A DNA stretch of 64,000 bases from Prostheceraeus crozeri (taxonomy: Eukaryota; Platyhelminthes; Polycladida; Euryleptidae), in the NCBI GenBank assembly GCA_907163375.1, contig CAJQUW010006859.1:1-64000 (forward strand). The letters are read 5' to 3'. Of this stretch, positions 35,721-47,935 are shown in pieces. The position numbers and the translations under genes are program-made. Every line of letters begins with the position of its first letter. Positions within the stretch are counted from its first letter, which is position 1. Under the pieces are notes generated by a model, which searched no databases, was not told the DNA's origin, and saw only the letters and a program-made list of their open reading frames with translations.

Positions 35721-38071
35721 GGAAAACCAAGAATGACTATGAAGAACCTCTCATATCGACAGAAGCTGGCTAGTTCAAAAGCTTGACTTGAGTCTGATTA
35801 TTTGTTTCATTTATTCATTACTCTCAGAATCATTTATTATTATTTTTTAGCGTGCAAATTAATTCTACATTCACAGATAGCTTGATTCAAAGTGTGTCAA
35901 GGTAACAAAATTAAAAAAACATGCTAACGACTGGTTGATTTTTAAAAGGTGCAAAATATGATTTAAAAGAATATTATTATATCCTAAAATGTGTAAAAGT
36001 TTAAAAATACTTACTAGAAGGACAAACAACGCTTCTCCTCTCCTCATGTGTAATGAATTGGTGAGTAAGTCGTCCTGTTCAAAATTAAGTTAATCACTTA
36101 TATATTGAAAATATTCTATTTAACAGTCTGCCCATTCAGATGATAAGAGGACAGGTCTGTTTCCAATCAAAATATCAGATCTAGCTAACACAGCGGGATT
36201 ACGCTGTCTAAAATCTACCAGGTGTGTAAGAGAATTAATATTAGTTCCTTAAGGTAAAACATGAAATAGAATTCTACAAAATGTGCATGCAAATTTATTG
36301 ACTATTTTTAATGAGGTCATCAACAGGAACTTGGTCAGGACGATCGCGTTTCAACCGCTAAATCCTGGACGCTCAAACCCGACCAAGCGCGGTCCTGTAC
36401 ATTTAAGATGTACAGCCTAAAAAATTAAATTTGTAGTAGAGAAAAGCTAGCATCTATAAAAAGAAATATAGTCACTATTGACCTGAAATGTACCTCAGGT
36501 ATTGGTGCAATATTCTTTGTTTGTTTTTGATCTCAGAATCGACATCGAGCTTCGGGATAGATATTGAAGTTGAAATGTTTAGAAGATGGAGCTGCAAATA
36601 ATTCTTTGCCATTGACTCTTTCTAAAGTTAGTTTTGAACCTTGTGCCTCTCGGTATGTGATGAACAACTGTGTCATGACTCGATGAACATTTCCATATCG
36701 GTGGATAGTTCATCATTGAATGATCTGCTATATGGTTTAAGTGAGAGATAATACTTATAAAACATTTTGATGAAGGGCAAATGCTATGTGGGTATTCAAA
36801 GAATGTTCTAAAATCATTCTACAGTTTTCATTCTTTGTGTTTTAATAATGTATTTATAGAGTTAACAATTATTCAGTCAGTAAAAAATGGCAAAGCCTTC
36901 GATTTTCATCACTTGATCCCACAACGTTTTCTACGGTCAAAACAGTATTACTTTGAACTCACTAATTCATTGAGAAGACACTCTACATTTCCCGTTAATA
37001 TAGCTGCTATTTTGAACTCGTGTTAAGAGATTTTTCCTTGTACAAAAATTGATGCCATGTTTATAGGAATGAAAGTTTCTAGAAATATTCACTTTGATGT
37101 AATTTTTTCGATTATTATTTCCATGAAAATAAACACTTTCTTGTCTTGATTTAAAGCCGCAATTGAATCGAAAACATCCTTTTTCACTCAGCCAAATCCC
37201 CGCCATCAAAAATTGCAATATAATAAGAGCGGCTTATTTTATCGTGTCATGTAAACGAGTGATTCGTCTTCCCGTTGTCTCGTTACGTATGAATGCTGCA
37301 TGCAGGTGTAAGTATGCTGTCCAAGAAATAATCATGATAATTGGCCAATCAGCTGCCGATGTAATTAAGAAATAATTTCGGACTTTGGTTATCCTTTTGT
37401 ATCATTAATCTGGCTTGAAGAAGACGCTAGCTTGTCTTAAGACGGTGTATGGTTTAGTCCGGGCAGTGCGTGTATTCAAAGGTGCTCATTGTCTATAACT
37501 GTTATTAAATTTCTATATCTGCCTGACCTCCGTAATCTGCTTAGGCATCTATATTTGTCTAACTAATCTAATTGATAATTTCTCCTATCGACTGATTAAC
37601 AGGCTGATAATCTTTTTTGCATGATAAAAGTACAACGGCTGTCACTTTCATTTTGTCTGAAGCCAAATGATTTGAGTTCAACAGAGTTCTCAAATCCTTG
37701 TCGTTCTATTTGTCTCAAAATATTCTCAATTTCACGGATATCATTCGCGCGTTAAGGAAACCAGGATATTAGCAACATCCACAATGTGTCGTAACATCCG
37801 AACTCCCTTGATAGAACAAAGATTTCATTATTAAAGCGAGAATCTTATTAGCACTTAAACAATGGAATTCACATCTAAAGATTTCATAAACTTTGCGTCC
37901 TTTGAAAGTCTACGACTTCGGCATTGTCGATATTTGTCTTCTTCTACCGGTCGACAGGTAAGTGTTCTCTGAAAACTCATCCTCATTCATTCCTGACCTT
38001 GTTCCCTTGTTGTTGCCTCCGCCATGGAATGCACAGGGGCAGTTGATTTGACTCTCATCTCATCTAGTCCG
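35721..38071. other. Intron sequence, no supported gene
   Basis: Strongly AT-rich. Several open frames of 60-90 codons on both strands are without motifs. A short self-complementary patch (TTGGTC ... GACCAA) lies at about 36330-36400. Nothing else is recognised. Confidence 0.45.
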
Positions 38072-38825
38072 GGAGCTGCTGATACTTTCTTCCTAAATTC
38101 GCGCACAAAGAGCTTAATAGCATGGATTTGTAGATCTTGAAACGCTGAATACAAAAATCAAATTCTTAAGTGTCACAGCCAGTCGCTTTCTGTTGAAGGT
38201 AAGGTTGAAGGATTCCCATTGGAATCCAATGGTAAAATTCAAGAAATATCTATGGATTGTGAAACACTTGGCAATTTTCGTACATTTTCCTATGCAGAAA
38301 AGAAGCTAATTATCAGAATGCCATGAAATTTGAAACATGATTGAGTTCAGAACATCAACTTTGATATAAAAGTTGAAGTGAGTCACATGATTCAGTATTT
38401 GATATTTGAGATTCTCTACAAAATGAGTAAAATTGCCAAGATTAAGTCAAAACATGAAATTTACTCATTTTGTAGAGGCTCTCAAACATCAAATACTGAA
38501 TAATGTGACTCACTTCAACTTTCATATCAAAGTTGATGTTCTGAACTCAATCATGTTTCAAATTTCATGGCATTCTGATAAATGGTTTCTTTTCTTCAAA
38601 AGAAAATGTACGAAAATTGCCAAATGTTTCACAATCCACAGATACTTGTATTTCTTGAATTTTACCATTGAATTCCAATAGGAATCCTTCAACCTTACCT
38701 ATAACAGAAAGCGACTGGCTGTGACACGTGAGAATTTGATTTTTGTATTCAGCGTTTCAAAATCTACAAATCCATGCTTTTAAGCACTTTGTGCGCGAAT
38801 TTAGGAAGAAAGTGTCAGCAGCTCA
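38072..38825. repeat. Large foldback (about 360-bp arms)
   Basis: The left arm, about 38072-38431, is matched by its reverse complement at 38460-38825 with scattered mismatches and small gaps. Matching landmarks include GAGCTGCTGA / TCAGCAGCTC at the outside, CACAGCCAGTCGCTTTCTGT / ACAGAAAGCGACTGGCTGTG, and AAAATGAGTAAA / TTTACTCATTTT at the centre. The loop is about 28 bp. It carries no protein. It could be a foldback-type transposon or an inverted duplication, and a transcript through it would form a long double-stranded hairpin. Confidence 0.9.
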
Positions 38826-39782
38826 CGTCCTAATCGAAGAGTTTTCGATAGCTGTCTATGTTATGTACTCGTTATTAGCAAGAAGGGTCGCTACAAATTC
38901 AAGAAATAAAACCTTATGGTCCAGCCGCTGGCACGTGTTTGTGCAAAGAGATAGACCGAAAATAAGGCTTTCACAGAATGATGTGCACCCCATGCCTACT
39001 GCGAATCTGTGCGTCTGCCGAAGTCTACTCAGTTCCTCTTCTCCTCAGACAAGAACGAAGACAAGCACTTGTAAATCCAATGGGAGGCAGAAAGAAGTTT
39101 GCGGTAAATGTGAGATAGTCAATGATTTCTCTGATTAAGTGTGAAAATGGTTTTCGGATGAAGTCTGAGAAAGACAATCTCCTGATCCATTTTACGGACA
39201 TATAGAACTTTTCCGTTATCATTGTCGCTATTTACTGCATTTCAAAGGCTCCTAATGCTGGACAATATCGACGTTTAATAGCTGTTGTTAACAATGCCGT
39301 CGTGCTGGTTTATCAAAGTTATCAATATTCCGCCTATAGCAGGATGTTCGTTCATTGCTGACGATTCAAGTATGTCTTCGTTTTCCCACACTCAACAAAA
39401 CATTGACCCTTATCTTCGCCAACAAACTGCAATCGAAATTTTGATGCCTTTAATGCATGTAGTTTATTTGACTTAAATACTTTATTGTCTTATCAACTTC
39501 TTGATAGCATCAAACATATTATGGGAGTCTTCAGAACATTTGTCATTGAAGATTCCACCAGGCGTGTAGGCACGATTTCCATTCGGGAGGGGATGATTTT
39601 GGAAATTACATGCATTCAGAGTCGGAACCGGGCCTAGCCTGTAAATGTGAAACTCTCACGGGACTCGGGCCTGGAAAATTGGTGCATGGGAATTTGAGAA
39701 TAACCTTCATGTTTCACACTGAAATGAGATAATACTACAGCTCTTGACGGGTGTATCCCTGCTCATAATCCGTACTACTTAG
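38826..39782. other. Intron sequence, no feature seen
   Basis: Unique sequence with short open frames. It ends with a small complementary pair (ATCCCTGCT ... AGCAGGGAT) at the border of family D copy D1. Confidence 0.45.
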
Positions 39783-40362
39783 CAGGGATGCGGAGTCCTA
39801 TCATTTTGATAGAACTCCGACTCCGGGTGGCAAGTATATAAAGCCTATTTTTTAAAAATAGACTGATAACCCAAATCATAGATCATTATAGGCTTACTTG
39901 AACCTATCTTCAGTGCTAATTGATATATCAATTATCAATCATTTTCGATGATAGTTGATCAAATGTCGCTTTAAGTTGGATGCATGCGACTCGGCTCCTC
40001 CCATTTTGTTGATGTGTGCTTCACCGGTTTTCTCCAGTCTCTACCAGGCTGAAAAATCTCCCATCCTTCTAGAAAAAATATGGCTACACTTTCGATTTCA
40101 ATATGCGCTTTGGAGGAGCCATCACCCACGATTAACGTGAGGGTAGGAGGTAATGTTCTCAAACAAACTAGTATTTCATTTTTGTCTCAGATGTGACCCT
40201 TGGTGCGTAGGTGTGACCGAGGCTAGGAAGGCTTGTCTTCTCTAATAAAATCACCGAGTGAAAAGACAATCATTTTTTCACTATCACGGTTCATTCCCTC
40301 AACTGCTACAAGCTTATGCATGCATTGGTGTCTCTGTACTTTTGTTTGAGGGAGAAAGTTGA
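39783..40362 (+). mobile_element. Family D hAT element, copy D1 (truncated)
   Basis: Begins CAGGGATGCGGAGTCCTATC and has a subterminal hairpin (GGAGTCCTATCA...TGATAGAACTCC). It aligns in reverse with D2 until GGGAGAAAGTTGAC, where D1 stops and D2 continues to its other terminus. D1 is therefore missing about 100 bp at one end. Confidence 0.8.
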
Positions 40363-41179
40363 CTTGCCTACGCATTGGTATTTACTTGCGACTCCATATC
40401 GACTCACAGACTTCTAACTCCGCAAACCATTTCATCAAACCACTTGCTAACCGTTTCTCTGATATTGATTCCTTCAATATATGAAATATTTCTATCTGTA
40501 GTCTTCTTCTTATGTCCACATTCTTTTGCCACTACCTTATTGAACTTTCTTTCCTGTTGCTGTTGTCTTACAATTTTAACGCCTCTTTCAATTAGATTTG
40601 ACTACATCTTCGATGTTCCCATATTTTTGTTTCTTCTATCTCTTGCCTGTGGACGCAGTAGGTGGCCCTGTGTTGACATGTAGAACAGGACTGTCATCTG
40701 TTGCGTCATGAAGCGAACATTGTTACACTTCCTACCTGTGGAAACTGACTTTCCGGTCTCTCAGCAGTTAAATGAAAATATGGGATACATTGTGGAGAAA
40801 TTCCTAGAGGAATTCAGCATTCAATGTGGAATTCAGTGGAGTCACATGAGGAACTTGTCCCCCTCGGGCGAAGTAACTTCAATGTAACAACTGCAGTAAA
40901 GAGTAAAGGAGACGCTAATAAATCTTGGACATCTCATGTTGCAGTATTGCGTTGTCGGGTGTTTCACATGCATTCAACAATGAATGAAATGATATAAAAG
41001 TTTGATTAAATTGCCATGCAGTGGATATGGGGATTGTAGGATTCGAGAACCTCAAGATATCTAGACCTGTCGCTTACCTGGAAGCGATGTCAAACGGCAG
41101 AGTCAGGTCTTCACTATCGCATCAGTTGTCTTAATAGCATAAAACACAGCGGAAATTAGTGATGAGCTTATTATGTTTG
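40363..41179. other. Intron sequence, no supported gene
   Basis: A plus-strand open frame of about 100 codons at 40375-40683 is hydrophobic and Leu/Phe-rich, but lacks motifs or splice context. No repeats recognised. Confidence 0.45.
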
Positions 41180-41244
41180 CGTTTAGCCTTGAATCAGCTG
41201 TTTATTATGGTTGGAAAAATCAGGTATTTGATGCTATTATTTTT
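41180..41244 (+). repeat. 65-bp direct repeat, left copy
   Basis: CGTTTAGCCTTGAATCAGCT ... GATGCTATTATTTTT. The same 65 bp, with one difference (AATCGGCT), occurs in the same orientation at 41868-41932, 688 bp downstream. The pair brackets family F copy F1 and may mark a duplication that accompanied an insertion. Confidence 0.88.
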
Positions 41245-41384
41245 GGTACTTATATTCTTTCCCCCACATTTCTGTTGTCGAAACCCGGGAGTTACGATCT
41301 TTTCCTGCTCCTACTTGTTCTCACTGACGTGGCATAGCGGTGAGTATGTAAAACTCCTCTTGTCTGACTTGTAGAACATTTACA

Positions 41385-41640
41385 GTCTCAGAATTAGACA
41401 ACTGCTCGTCATTTGTCTGCAGACAACAATCACACGAAGTTCATGATCACAGCTGTACCTTGTATTCTACCTGAGCATCCAAGGGAGCAATCCTTCATCT
41501 CAGGGCTCAAGTAACACTTCTCAGTGGTGTTGTACTGTCACTCAGTAACACACCAAGTCTATTCTAAATCCAATGTGACTAACTTTGACGAAATTTGATG
41601 AATTTGGAAAAGTTGGAAAATGTGGGGGGGAAGAATAGAA
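41385..41640 (+). repeat. Dispersed repeat family F, copy F1
   Basis: Landmarks GTTCATGATCACAGCTGTA, GAGCATCCAAGGGAGCAATC and TTGGAAAATGTGGGGG recur in reverse orientation at 50880-51075. No protein motif or terminal repeat was recognised, so the class is unknown. Confidence 0.65.
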
Positions 41641-41867
41641 GTACCAGAAATGTTTTTTGAAAGCCAATGACAATCAGAATAGAAAGCGGGTCCGAATTTT
41701 TACATAATGTTGCTGGCGGAGCACCGAATGCAGTCGATTAAGTCATTGCCGCGCACCCATTTGCTGTGTTCTGTGTGACGTCTTTCCTTATGCATGTCTG
41801 CTTTGAATCTTTAACTCACGCGGGCGATGGGAGCACAGCAGCTGTCGTGAGATAAGTTAGTGAGATA

Positions 41868-41932
41868 CGTTTAGCCTTGAATCGGCTGTTTATTATGGTT
41901 GGAAAAATCAGGTATTTGATGCTATTATTTTT
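41868..41932 (+). repeat. 65-bp direct repeat, right copy
   Basis: Matches 41180-41244 at 64 of 65 positions. Far too long for an ordinary target-site duplication. Far too short and isolated to call an LTR without further evidence. Confidence 0.88.
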
Positions 41933-42951
41933 ATTAGATAAACAAAAATTATTAATTTTCAATCAATGAATTTTTCCAGGCCCTGGTAGAGACCTTCCAC
42001 TCTTCGTGAATTCCCGAACAGCGATGTCGTGTCTAGAACAATTGCAATAATAAAGATGAGGAACAAAGACGGTGTATTTGATAATAACTACAAGCGCCTC
42101 TCATGATTTGAAATTGTATCAGATGAAATCTGACACCAGTCTTAAATAAACACTTTAATGTCTCAAATGTTGAAACACTTGTTTGGCAAAAATGTTTACC
42201 AATGCTTAGGCTGCATTTCACTAAGTGAAGAGTGAACTGTATTTGATTTGAATTCGAATGAAATCAATCGCCCAAGCGGCTCGTAGTATGTTTGCTTTTA
42301 TCATTTCTAGTAGAAATGTTTAGCATCGATTGTCTATATTAATTCGAATAACGCATGACAAGCTCCGTTCGAAACATCATGTTTAGAGACTTCGGTACTT
42401 ATGGGTTATCGCCCCCAGGTTTTCAAATTTGTCTAAAATATGCAAAAATGAATCAATCATTACTAAATTTCAAGTAGACGTTCTTGAATATATTTTCTAC
42501 CCACATACAAAAATTTGTGCAGATCGGATTTGTGCAAGTACTTCTTGCATTAGAGACGATAACGTGAAGTGTAGCGATGTCAACAGCCTGATCTGACTTC
42601 GTCTGTTCGACGCATCATTGCAACTCGTATGTGCATTGTTCTCTCTCCCTCTTCGTCTCATCCACTGCTATTTGAAATCTTCCCACGACCACTACCTTGC
42701 CACACCTTTATTAAGTTGAAAATGTTGGTGCTAGGGATGTGGCCTGGTCATCATCACTTCACGAGTTGTCGGGAAATGACTTTGTTGACCTCAAGTGATT
42801 TCTGCTCTGGCGATGAGGTCGGAAGAAGTCAGATCAAGCTGCAGACATCACTGTACTTCAAGTTATCGGCCCTAATTCAGAAAGTACGGGAATAATAGCA
42901 AATGTGTAGCTTACTTAAATGTTAATATCAGTGCTTTTCAAGATGAAGTCC
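41933..42951. other. Intron sequence, no supported gene
   Basis: AT-rich sequence with short open frames on both strands and no recognised motif. Confidence 0.45.
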
Positions 42952-43639
42952 ACTCATCAGTGTATCACAAGGTTGATGATTTCCCTTTTGAAGATGTATT
43001 GTTCACCTTTCCTGAAAGTCTTCTTCCTTCCTATATGGGTAGTACAATTTTTGCAGGTCAAGTTTTAAGATATTTACGTATTTGCTCACATTTTTGCTAT
43101 GTTGTTGATAATATTAAAATCACATGCCAATTGTTTACAAAAAGAGGCTATCTTTTATGTGATTTAAGAAGATGCATGGAAAAACGTCTACGTAGGCATC
43201 TTTAACTCCTGCTAAAGTTTGGCTTGTTTTCAAGCAGACAATTGTCCGTCCAATGTAGCATGATTTGAGTGCATCCACAGTATTTTGAGAACCGCTATTT
43301 CTGTGTATTTTATTTTTGTTTTACGGGGTATGCCTATGGCGTGGGTCCGCCACTGCTTTTTCGTCCAAGATGTTAAGAGACCCGAAACGAGACGAAAGCA
43401 GTTGGTCATCTTGCTGATGAGCCCCTCTTGTACATATTCTTGTATATATTTGTTTTAGTGCTGTTTTGTCCGGTTTTATTTATATATTTCATTCTTGTCT
43501 GTGTGAACTTTTGAGAATATGTGTGTACAGCCCAGTGAACGTTTAGTGAGTCCTTCTCAGGAATATCTTACATTTTTTATTTACAAATATTTTTTATATT
43601 ATATTATGTGTTATCCGCACGTTAGCGGACTTCAGTTAC
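42952..43639 (+). mobile_element. Family E element, copy E1, with Penelope-type RT end
   Basis: The first 80 codons after 42960 include FAGQVLRYLRICSHFCYVVD and LFTKRGYLLCDLRR. The pattern Q-x-x-R-x-x-RICS, then about 20 residues, then RGY, is what I recall from the C-terminal part of Penelope-like reverse transcriptases. A noncoding tail follows, with GACCCGAAACGAGACGAAAG and CTGATGAGCCCC, possibly decayed hammerhead pieces. E2 at 52238-52856 is an inverted copy. No complete RT is present. Confidence 0.65.
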
Positions 43640-44762
43640 ATTGTCCAATTTGCACAAGTTTTGGTATGCGGGTAGAAAGCATTCTCACTCACGTGCACTT
43701 TAAGTTTTGTAACGATTGATTCATTTCTACGGATTTTAGACAAATTTAAAAACGTGGGGGAGATGACCCACAAGTACCGAGTCTTCTTCCACATAATTCG
43801 CTCACGTTCCAATACAGCAATGACCTCAATTTTATCTTTTCGACTCCCTGATGATGCTTGGTACTCTCTCAATTTGTCAGAGCCAACATAGGCGCAGTTA
43901 GAACAAGAAATTCACAGTGCATTGATAGAAAATGTATTTACACATTATCAAAGTCTTATTACATACGTCTTCTTCCAGGCACGAGACGAGAGATGAGATG
44001 CGGTGAGAAGATAAGAATGTTATCATGTAACAGTCGCTCAGTGAAATTACACTTGTGCTACTCACTAATTCAACACGTGGTAAACACCTTAAGAAAGATG
44101 CTCATACAATAACATCACAATATTCTTGTATACACGCAACTACACCATGTGTCGGTCGTTGATCCACCCTAATTGACTGCTCTATTTTTTCAGTGGGGCA
44201 GATTTTTATCGGTTTCATTTCATATTCATAAATGAAATTAATTGAGCACGCTTCAGCATCGCTTTCATATTATTTGATGCAAAAGTAGCGGTAATACAAT
44301 AATTGATTTTGTTGGTAGTGGAAATCAGATGCTCTGTAATTGCAATGAAATGTGGTTGTGATCAGATATTGATCCCAAACAACGCTGTTTTATGACTAAT
44401 ATGTTTACTTAGCTCCAATCTCTATCTGCAGGCCACTTGAAGAAGCGACTGTTGAATATACAAGAACATGAAAGACATTTTGCATGTTTGTATGACGAAA
44501 AACACATTAAGTCTCATTTTATTTAAAGATAGTTGCGGATAATTATGCATTCCATCGATTTTCACACAATGCGAAGAAAAGTGATGTTTGATGAAAATTA
44601 ATAGTTCTGTTCATTTTAAAAGTCAAATATATATCCGGCTTTAGGAAAACCTGATCCCCTGAGAGTACATGCTCAAATACACCATCACTTGATCATTACT
44701 TCACCTTCAAAGAACTTAACAGATGTTGATTGCTTTCACTTTCATTAAATTTCATTTTTCAG
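43640..44762. other. End of the first large intron
   Basis: AT-rich sequence leading to the acceptor TTTCATTTTTCAG at 44762. No repeats or genes recognised. Confidence 0.5.
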
Positions 44763-44853
44763 GCTGCAAACTCAGGTGATGGACTTGTCAGAAGTTCGAG
44801 ACATTTGTCGGCGGCTAGATGCAGAAGTGTCAATGCTGAGAAGCAAGACTCAG
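44763..44853 (+). CDS. Coiled-coil protein gene, exon b
   Basis: The acceptor is TTTCATTTTTCAG; the donor is CTCAG|GTGAGA. The exon is 91 bp. Its first base completes the Arg codon begun at 14097-14098, and 30 codons follow: LQTQVMDLSEVRDICRRLDA, then EVSMLRSKTQ. Leu/Val/Ile spaced at three and four residues among charged residues gives a clear heptad pattern. It ends in phase 0, which is the phase needed by the exon at 50415. Either exons a and b are direct neighbours, or a frame-neutral exon is missing from the 30.7-kb intron between them. Confidence 0.85.
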
Positions 44854-44997
44854 GTGAGATCCTTTCTTCGATGAAGTTTTCGAGTATTATCTTCGCGGGG
44901 TCAGAAATGTTTACAATTAATATTCTGCAGTTTGCTTTTGGAAAATAATTCGTTTTTTAAACAATCACATTACCGATGCCGTCTTTAGTGTTTCAAT

Positions 44998-45609
44998 CAC
45001 AGAATTAAATATTTTGTTTATCTGGTTCGGTTTGCTAGAAGTGTGATTAATACGAAATTGACGGTACATCGAAGAACTTAGTAAGTGGGCAAAAAGGAAT
45101 TCCTAATACCTTACAGAGATAGGAAAAAAAGTCATGCGTCGCTTGCGGATTAATGTGAGTTCCAGCAAAGTGCTTCTATTGCGACAATTCCTTCAGATTC
45201 GAAGAATTCAGATCATTGTGCACAAGTTTTCTCCATAATGTTGGCCCCTGCGATCATTATTAAAAAAGTAGCAGGCGCACGAAAATTAGTTCACTTGGTG
45301 ATTTCAACATCGTCTTTTCAGTATTTCTCATTGCATAGTGCATACACCGAATCGAATGTTACATAGACAGGGATGTGTGTTTTGGTGTGTGCGAAGTGAT
45401 ATCACAGCACGCACGCATCTCTCACTGGCTCTGGTGTCCTCTGCTGACAGCTTATTGTTTGCCATTTCCAATAGCAAGCAATACACGAATTATCCATTCG
45501 AGAAGGAGCAAGTTGTCTAATTCTGTGATGTGCCATTTCGATAAAAAGGTTACATACAAACCTTCCTTTCTAGGAAACCGAAGCGTGCGCAGATGAATCT
45601 AATTCTGTG
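44998..45609 (+). mobile_element. Family A DNA transposon, copy A3 (most complete)
   Basis: A 612-bp element with ends CACAGAATTAAATATTTTG and, reversed, CACAGAATTAGATTCATCTG. Subterminal CTTCGGTTT-CTAG words are also inverted (TTCGGTTTGCTAG at left, CTAGGAAACCGAAG at right). It aligns with A2 over its whole length and with A1 over the left half. No transposase is present. Flanks GTTTCAAT and GATTGGTC do not show an 8-bp duplication. It lies just 3' of exon b. Confidence 0.8.
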
Positions 45610-47496
45610 GATTGGTCTGGTTAAAGAAAGATAGAAAGATACCTCACAGCTTAAACACGAAAATTTCTGGGCAGTCGTAGACGCTGAGTTTTGTCCTACA
45701 AGGTGTCCTACAAGAATGGCCCACAATAACTTGAAGTATCTAGAATGGCTGATCAAGCTGAAGGACTGCACAACAGGCTGCTCTGCGTTTCTTTATCCAC
45801 TCGCAATTACTACAGTTGTATAATTGCACTAGAAAAAAATTGAATACGACTCCCTGGTGGAGCAATGCATCACCGCACTCAAACTCTTCATTTATTAGTG
45901 TGGTTATATAAAAACTCAAACTCATAGAGTAGTTATATTAGGTAGAGTGGTAACTCCGCATTCATTAAATCCCCAATGTGTATACACTTTCGATTTTATT
46001 AAATGAACTCGAGGGGGGATACAGTTGGGTATTGCTACCAATTACCAAAATTACCACGGAATTGAATGATCATAATTGTAATGCAGAAGGCATGATGGTA
46101 TTTTACAGATTCTCCGTGTCATGCAGCCTTAGTGAGGTAATGTTTGTTAAATTAGCAACTCGATGACCTGCTATTGCTTTCATGCTGAACCTCGATAAAA
46201 TTTTCTTAAGCGTGATCATATCACAGGCAACCTGCAATTGGCAGAAAATCACATAATCAAAGACAATGATTTCAATTAACTTTGAAAGATGTAAATGGGT
46301 CCACATCACTATTCAGATTCAAGAAATGAAACATGAATTAAGTGAATCATGAAATCATGCCGGTGAAAATTGAATTAAGAACTTTAAATTTCAGCAAAGA
46401 AAGCACGAATATTATTGCGACTTTTTCATGAAGACCTCCATTATAATGCGGATCATGACATTCCCTTGATAATCAGCCAAATTTCCGCTTAGTTAGGACG
46501 CTTATTAGCAAATATTCATTCCTTTTGATATCCAACTTGTTTCATACTACTTATAAAGGAGCTTCATGTCGATAGTATATAAATTTGCAAAATTTTGACT
46601 TTATTAAAACTTATCAAATATTTTTTGGACCACGGAAACTTTATCTCCGCAAAAAACTGAATCTTTTCATATAAATATTTTCACTGTATTCAAATACATT
46701 TTGAGTCGACACTCTATCTATATATCCCTACTTTATGCACAAGCTGTGCTGAGTCAACATGCCGAATCACCGAACAACATTCAAATTCTTTCTTATAAAG
46801 CGCTTACAAGCCGAGTACAATCTTTTGGATCATTCTGTTTATCGATTTTGAAACAACTTTCAGGTGCTAACAACTTTCTACTTGAAATCGTGCACTCCCA
46901 CTAGTTCAATGGAATATTCTTCACAGACGATTTATTCTATCCTTCTATTAATCGTCTTATTTTTATCAATAATCCGTCGGTCATCCACACCAGCTGCAGT
47001 TTTCCTTCTTCCTTATCTCCATGCACTTGCCAACTGCGAACTTGATTGTCAAATCAAATCAGCAAGACTCTCTTTACTCGAATCTGTCTTAGCTGATATC
47101 ACAATATCTGTTTCAGACCTTTTTTCTTTGTTGCCAATCTTGCACCCACTGTATCTCCTTTGTCGTTCCTTCTCTGCTCTTCGTTTTTCAGCGAGAATCG
47201 ATGAAGTTGAGAGAGAATATTAGAAAATCAATAGGAAAGACGCTGAGGGATATTTTTGGTCTTCGCTGCGCTTGTCTGCAAGTGTGGGTTGAGAGGGAGA
47301 GGTAGCACGTGGTTTGTCCGATTAATGAAAGTGAGCAGAGTAGATAGGTCATATGTCTGCTGATTAAATTGAAATATTGAGATGAAAGTGTTGGTTGAAA
47401 ACAGCAACATATGCTATGCAGAAACGTTCTGAAAACGTTGTAATTCAACTGTCATGCAACGTGAATAGAACCTAGTTATTCAACTCATGTGTGTAA
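45610..47496. other. Intron sequence, no supported gene
   Basis: AT-rich sequence with short open frames and no recognisable repeat or motif. Confidence 0.45.
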
Positions 47497-47650
47497 ATGA
47501 AGCGTCACTACTCTCCCTACGGGGGATTGGAAGGCGCTGACATCGTCAGGCTTAGGCGATGTGATGCATTCTGTTCTGTTGACTTCCATTGACACTCTCG
47601 GCGCTCGACCTCACAACCGCGCGATCTCAGTGTATGCAGTGAGGTTCGCG
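47497..47650 (-). mobile_element. tRNA-derived SINE, copy 9 (diverged)
   Basis: The reverse complement of the SINE, with GCGTCACTACTCTCCCTACG, GGCGCTGACATCGTCAGG, GACTTCCATTGACACTCTCG and a decayed B box in GCGCTCGACCTCACAACC. It adjoins family A copy A4. Confidence 0.7.
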
Positions 47651-47935
47651 GAGAAGAGGATGGTAAAGTCATCAGGTGAATCAATTTTCGTGCGCCTCCT
47701 ATCTTCTGTAATAATGATCGGAAGGACCAACATTATGGAGAAGATTTTGCGCAATGATCAGAATTCTTTGAATCTGAAGGAATCGTGACAATCAAATCAC
47801 TTTGATCGAATTTACAGCAATCCGCAAGCGACGCACGATTTTTTCCTATCTCTGTAAGTTATTAGGAATTCCTTTTTGCGCACTTACTAAGTTCTAGCAT
47901 GTGCCATCGTTTTGAATTCAATTAATCAAATTCTG
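47651..47935 (-). mobile_element. Family A DNA transposon, copy A4 (partial)
   Basis: Matches the reverse complement of the left half of A3: AATGATCGGAAGGACCAACA, CGCAAGCGACGCACGATTTT, CTATCTCTGTAAGTTATTAG. It ends in ATTAATCAAATTCTGTG, the characteristic terminus. The other half is missing. Confidence 0.75.

Noticed and set aside
41180..41932. 65-bp direct repeats as LTRs of a retrotransposon
   Set aside because: Too short, no primer-binding site or polypurine tract seen, and no gag or pol sequence between them.
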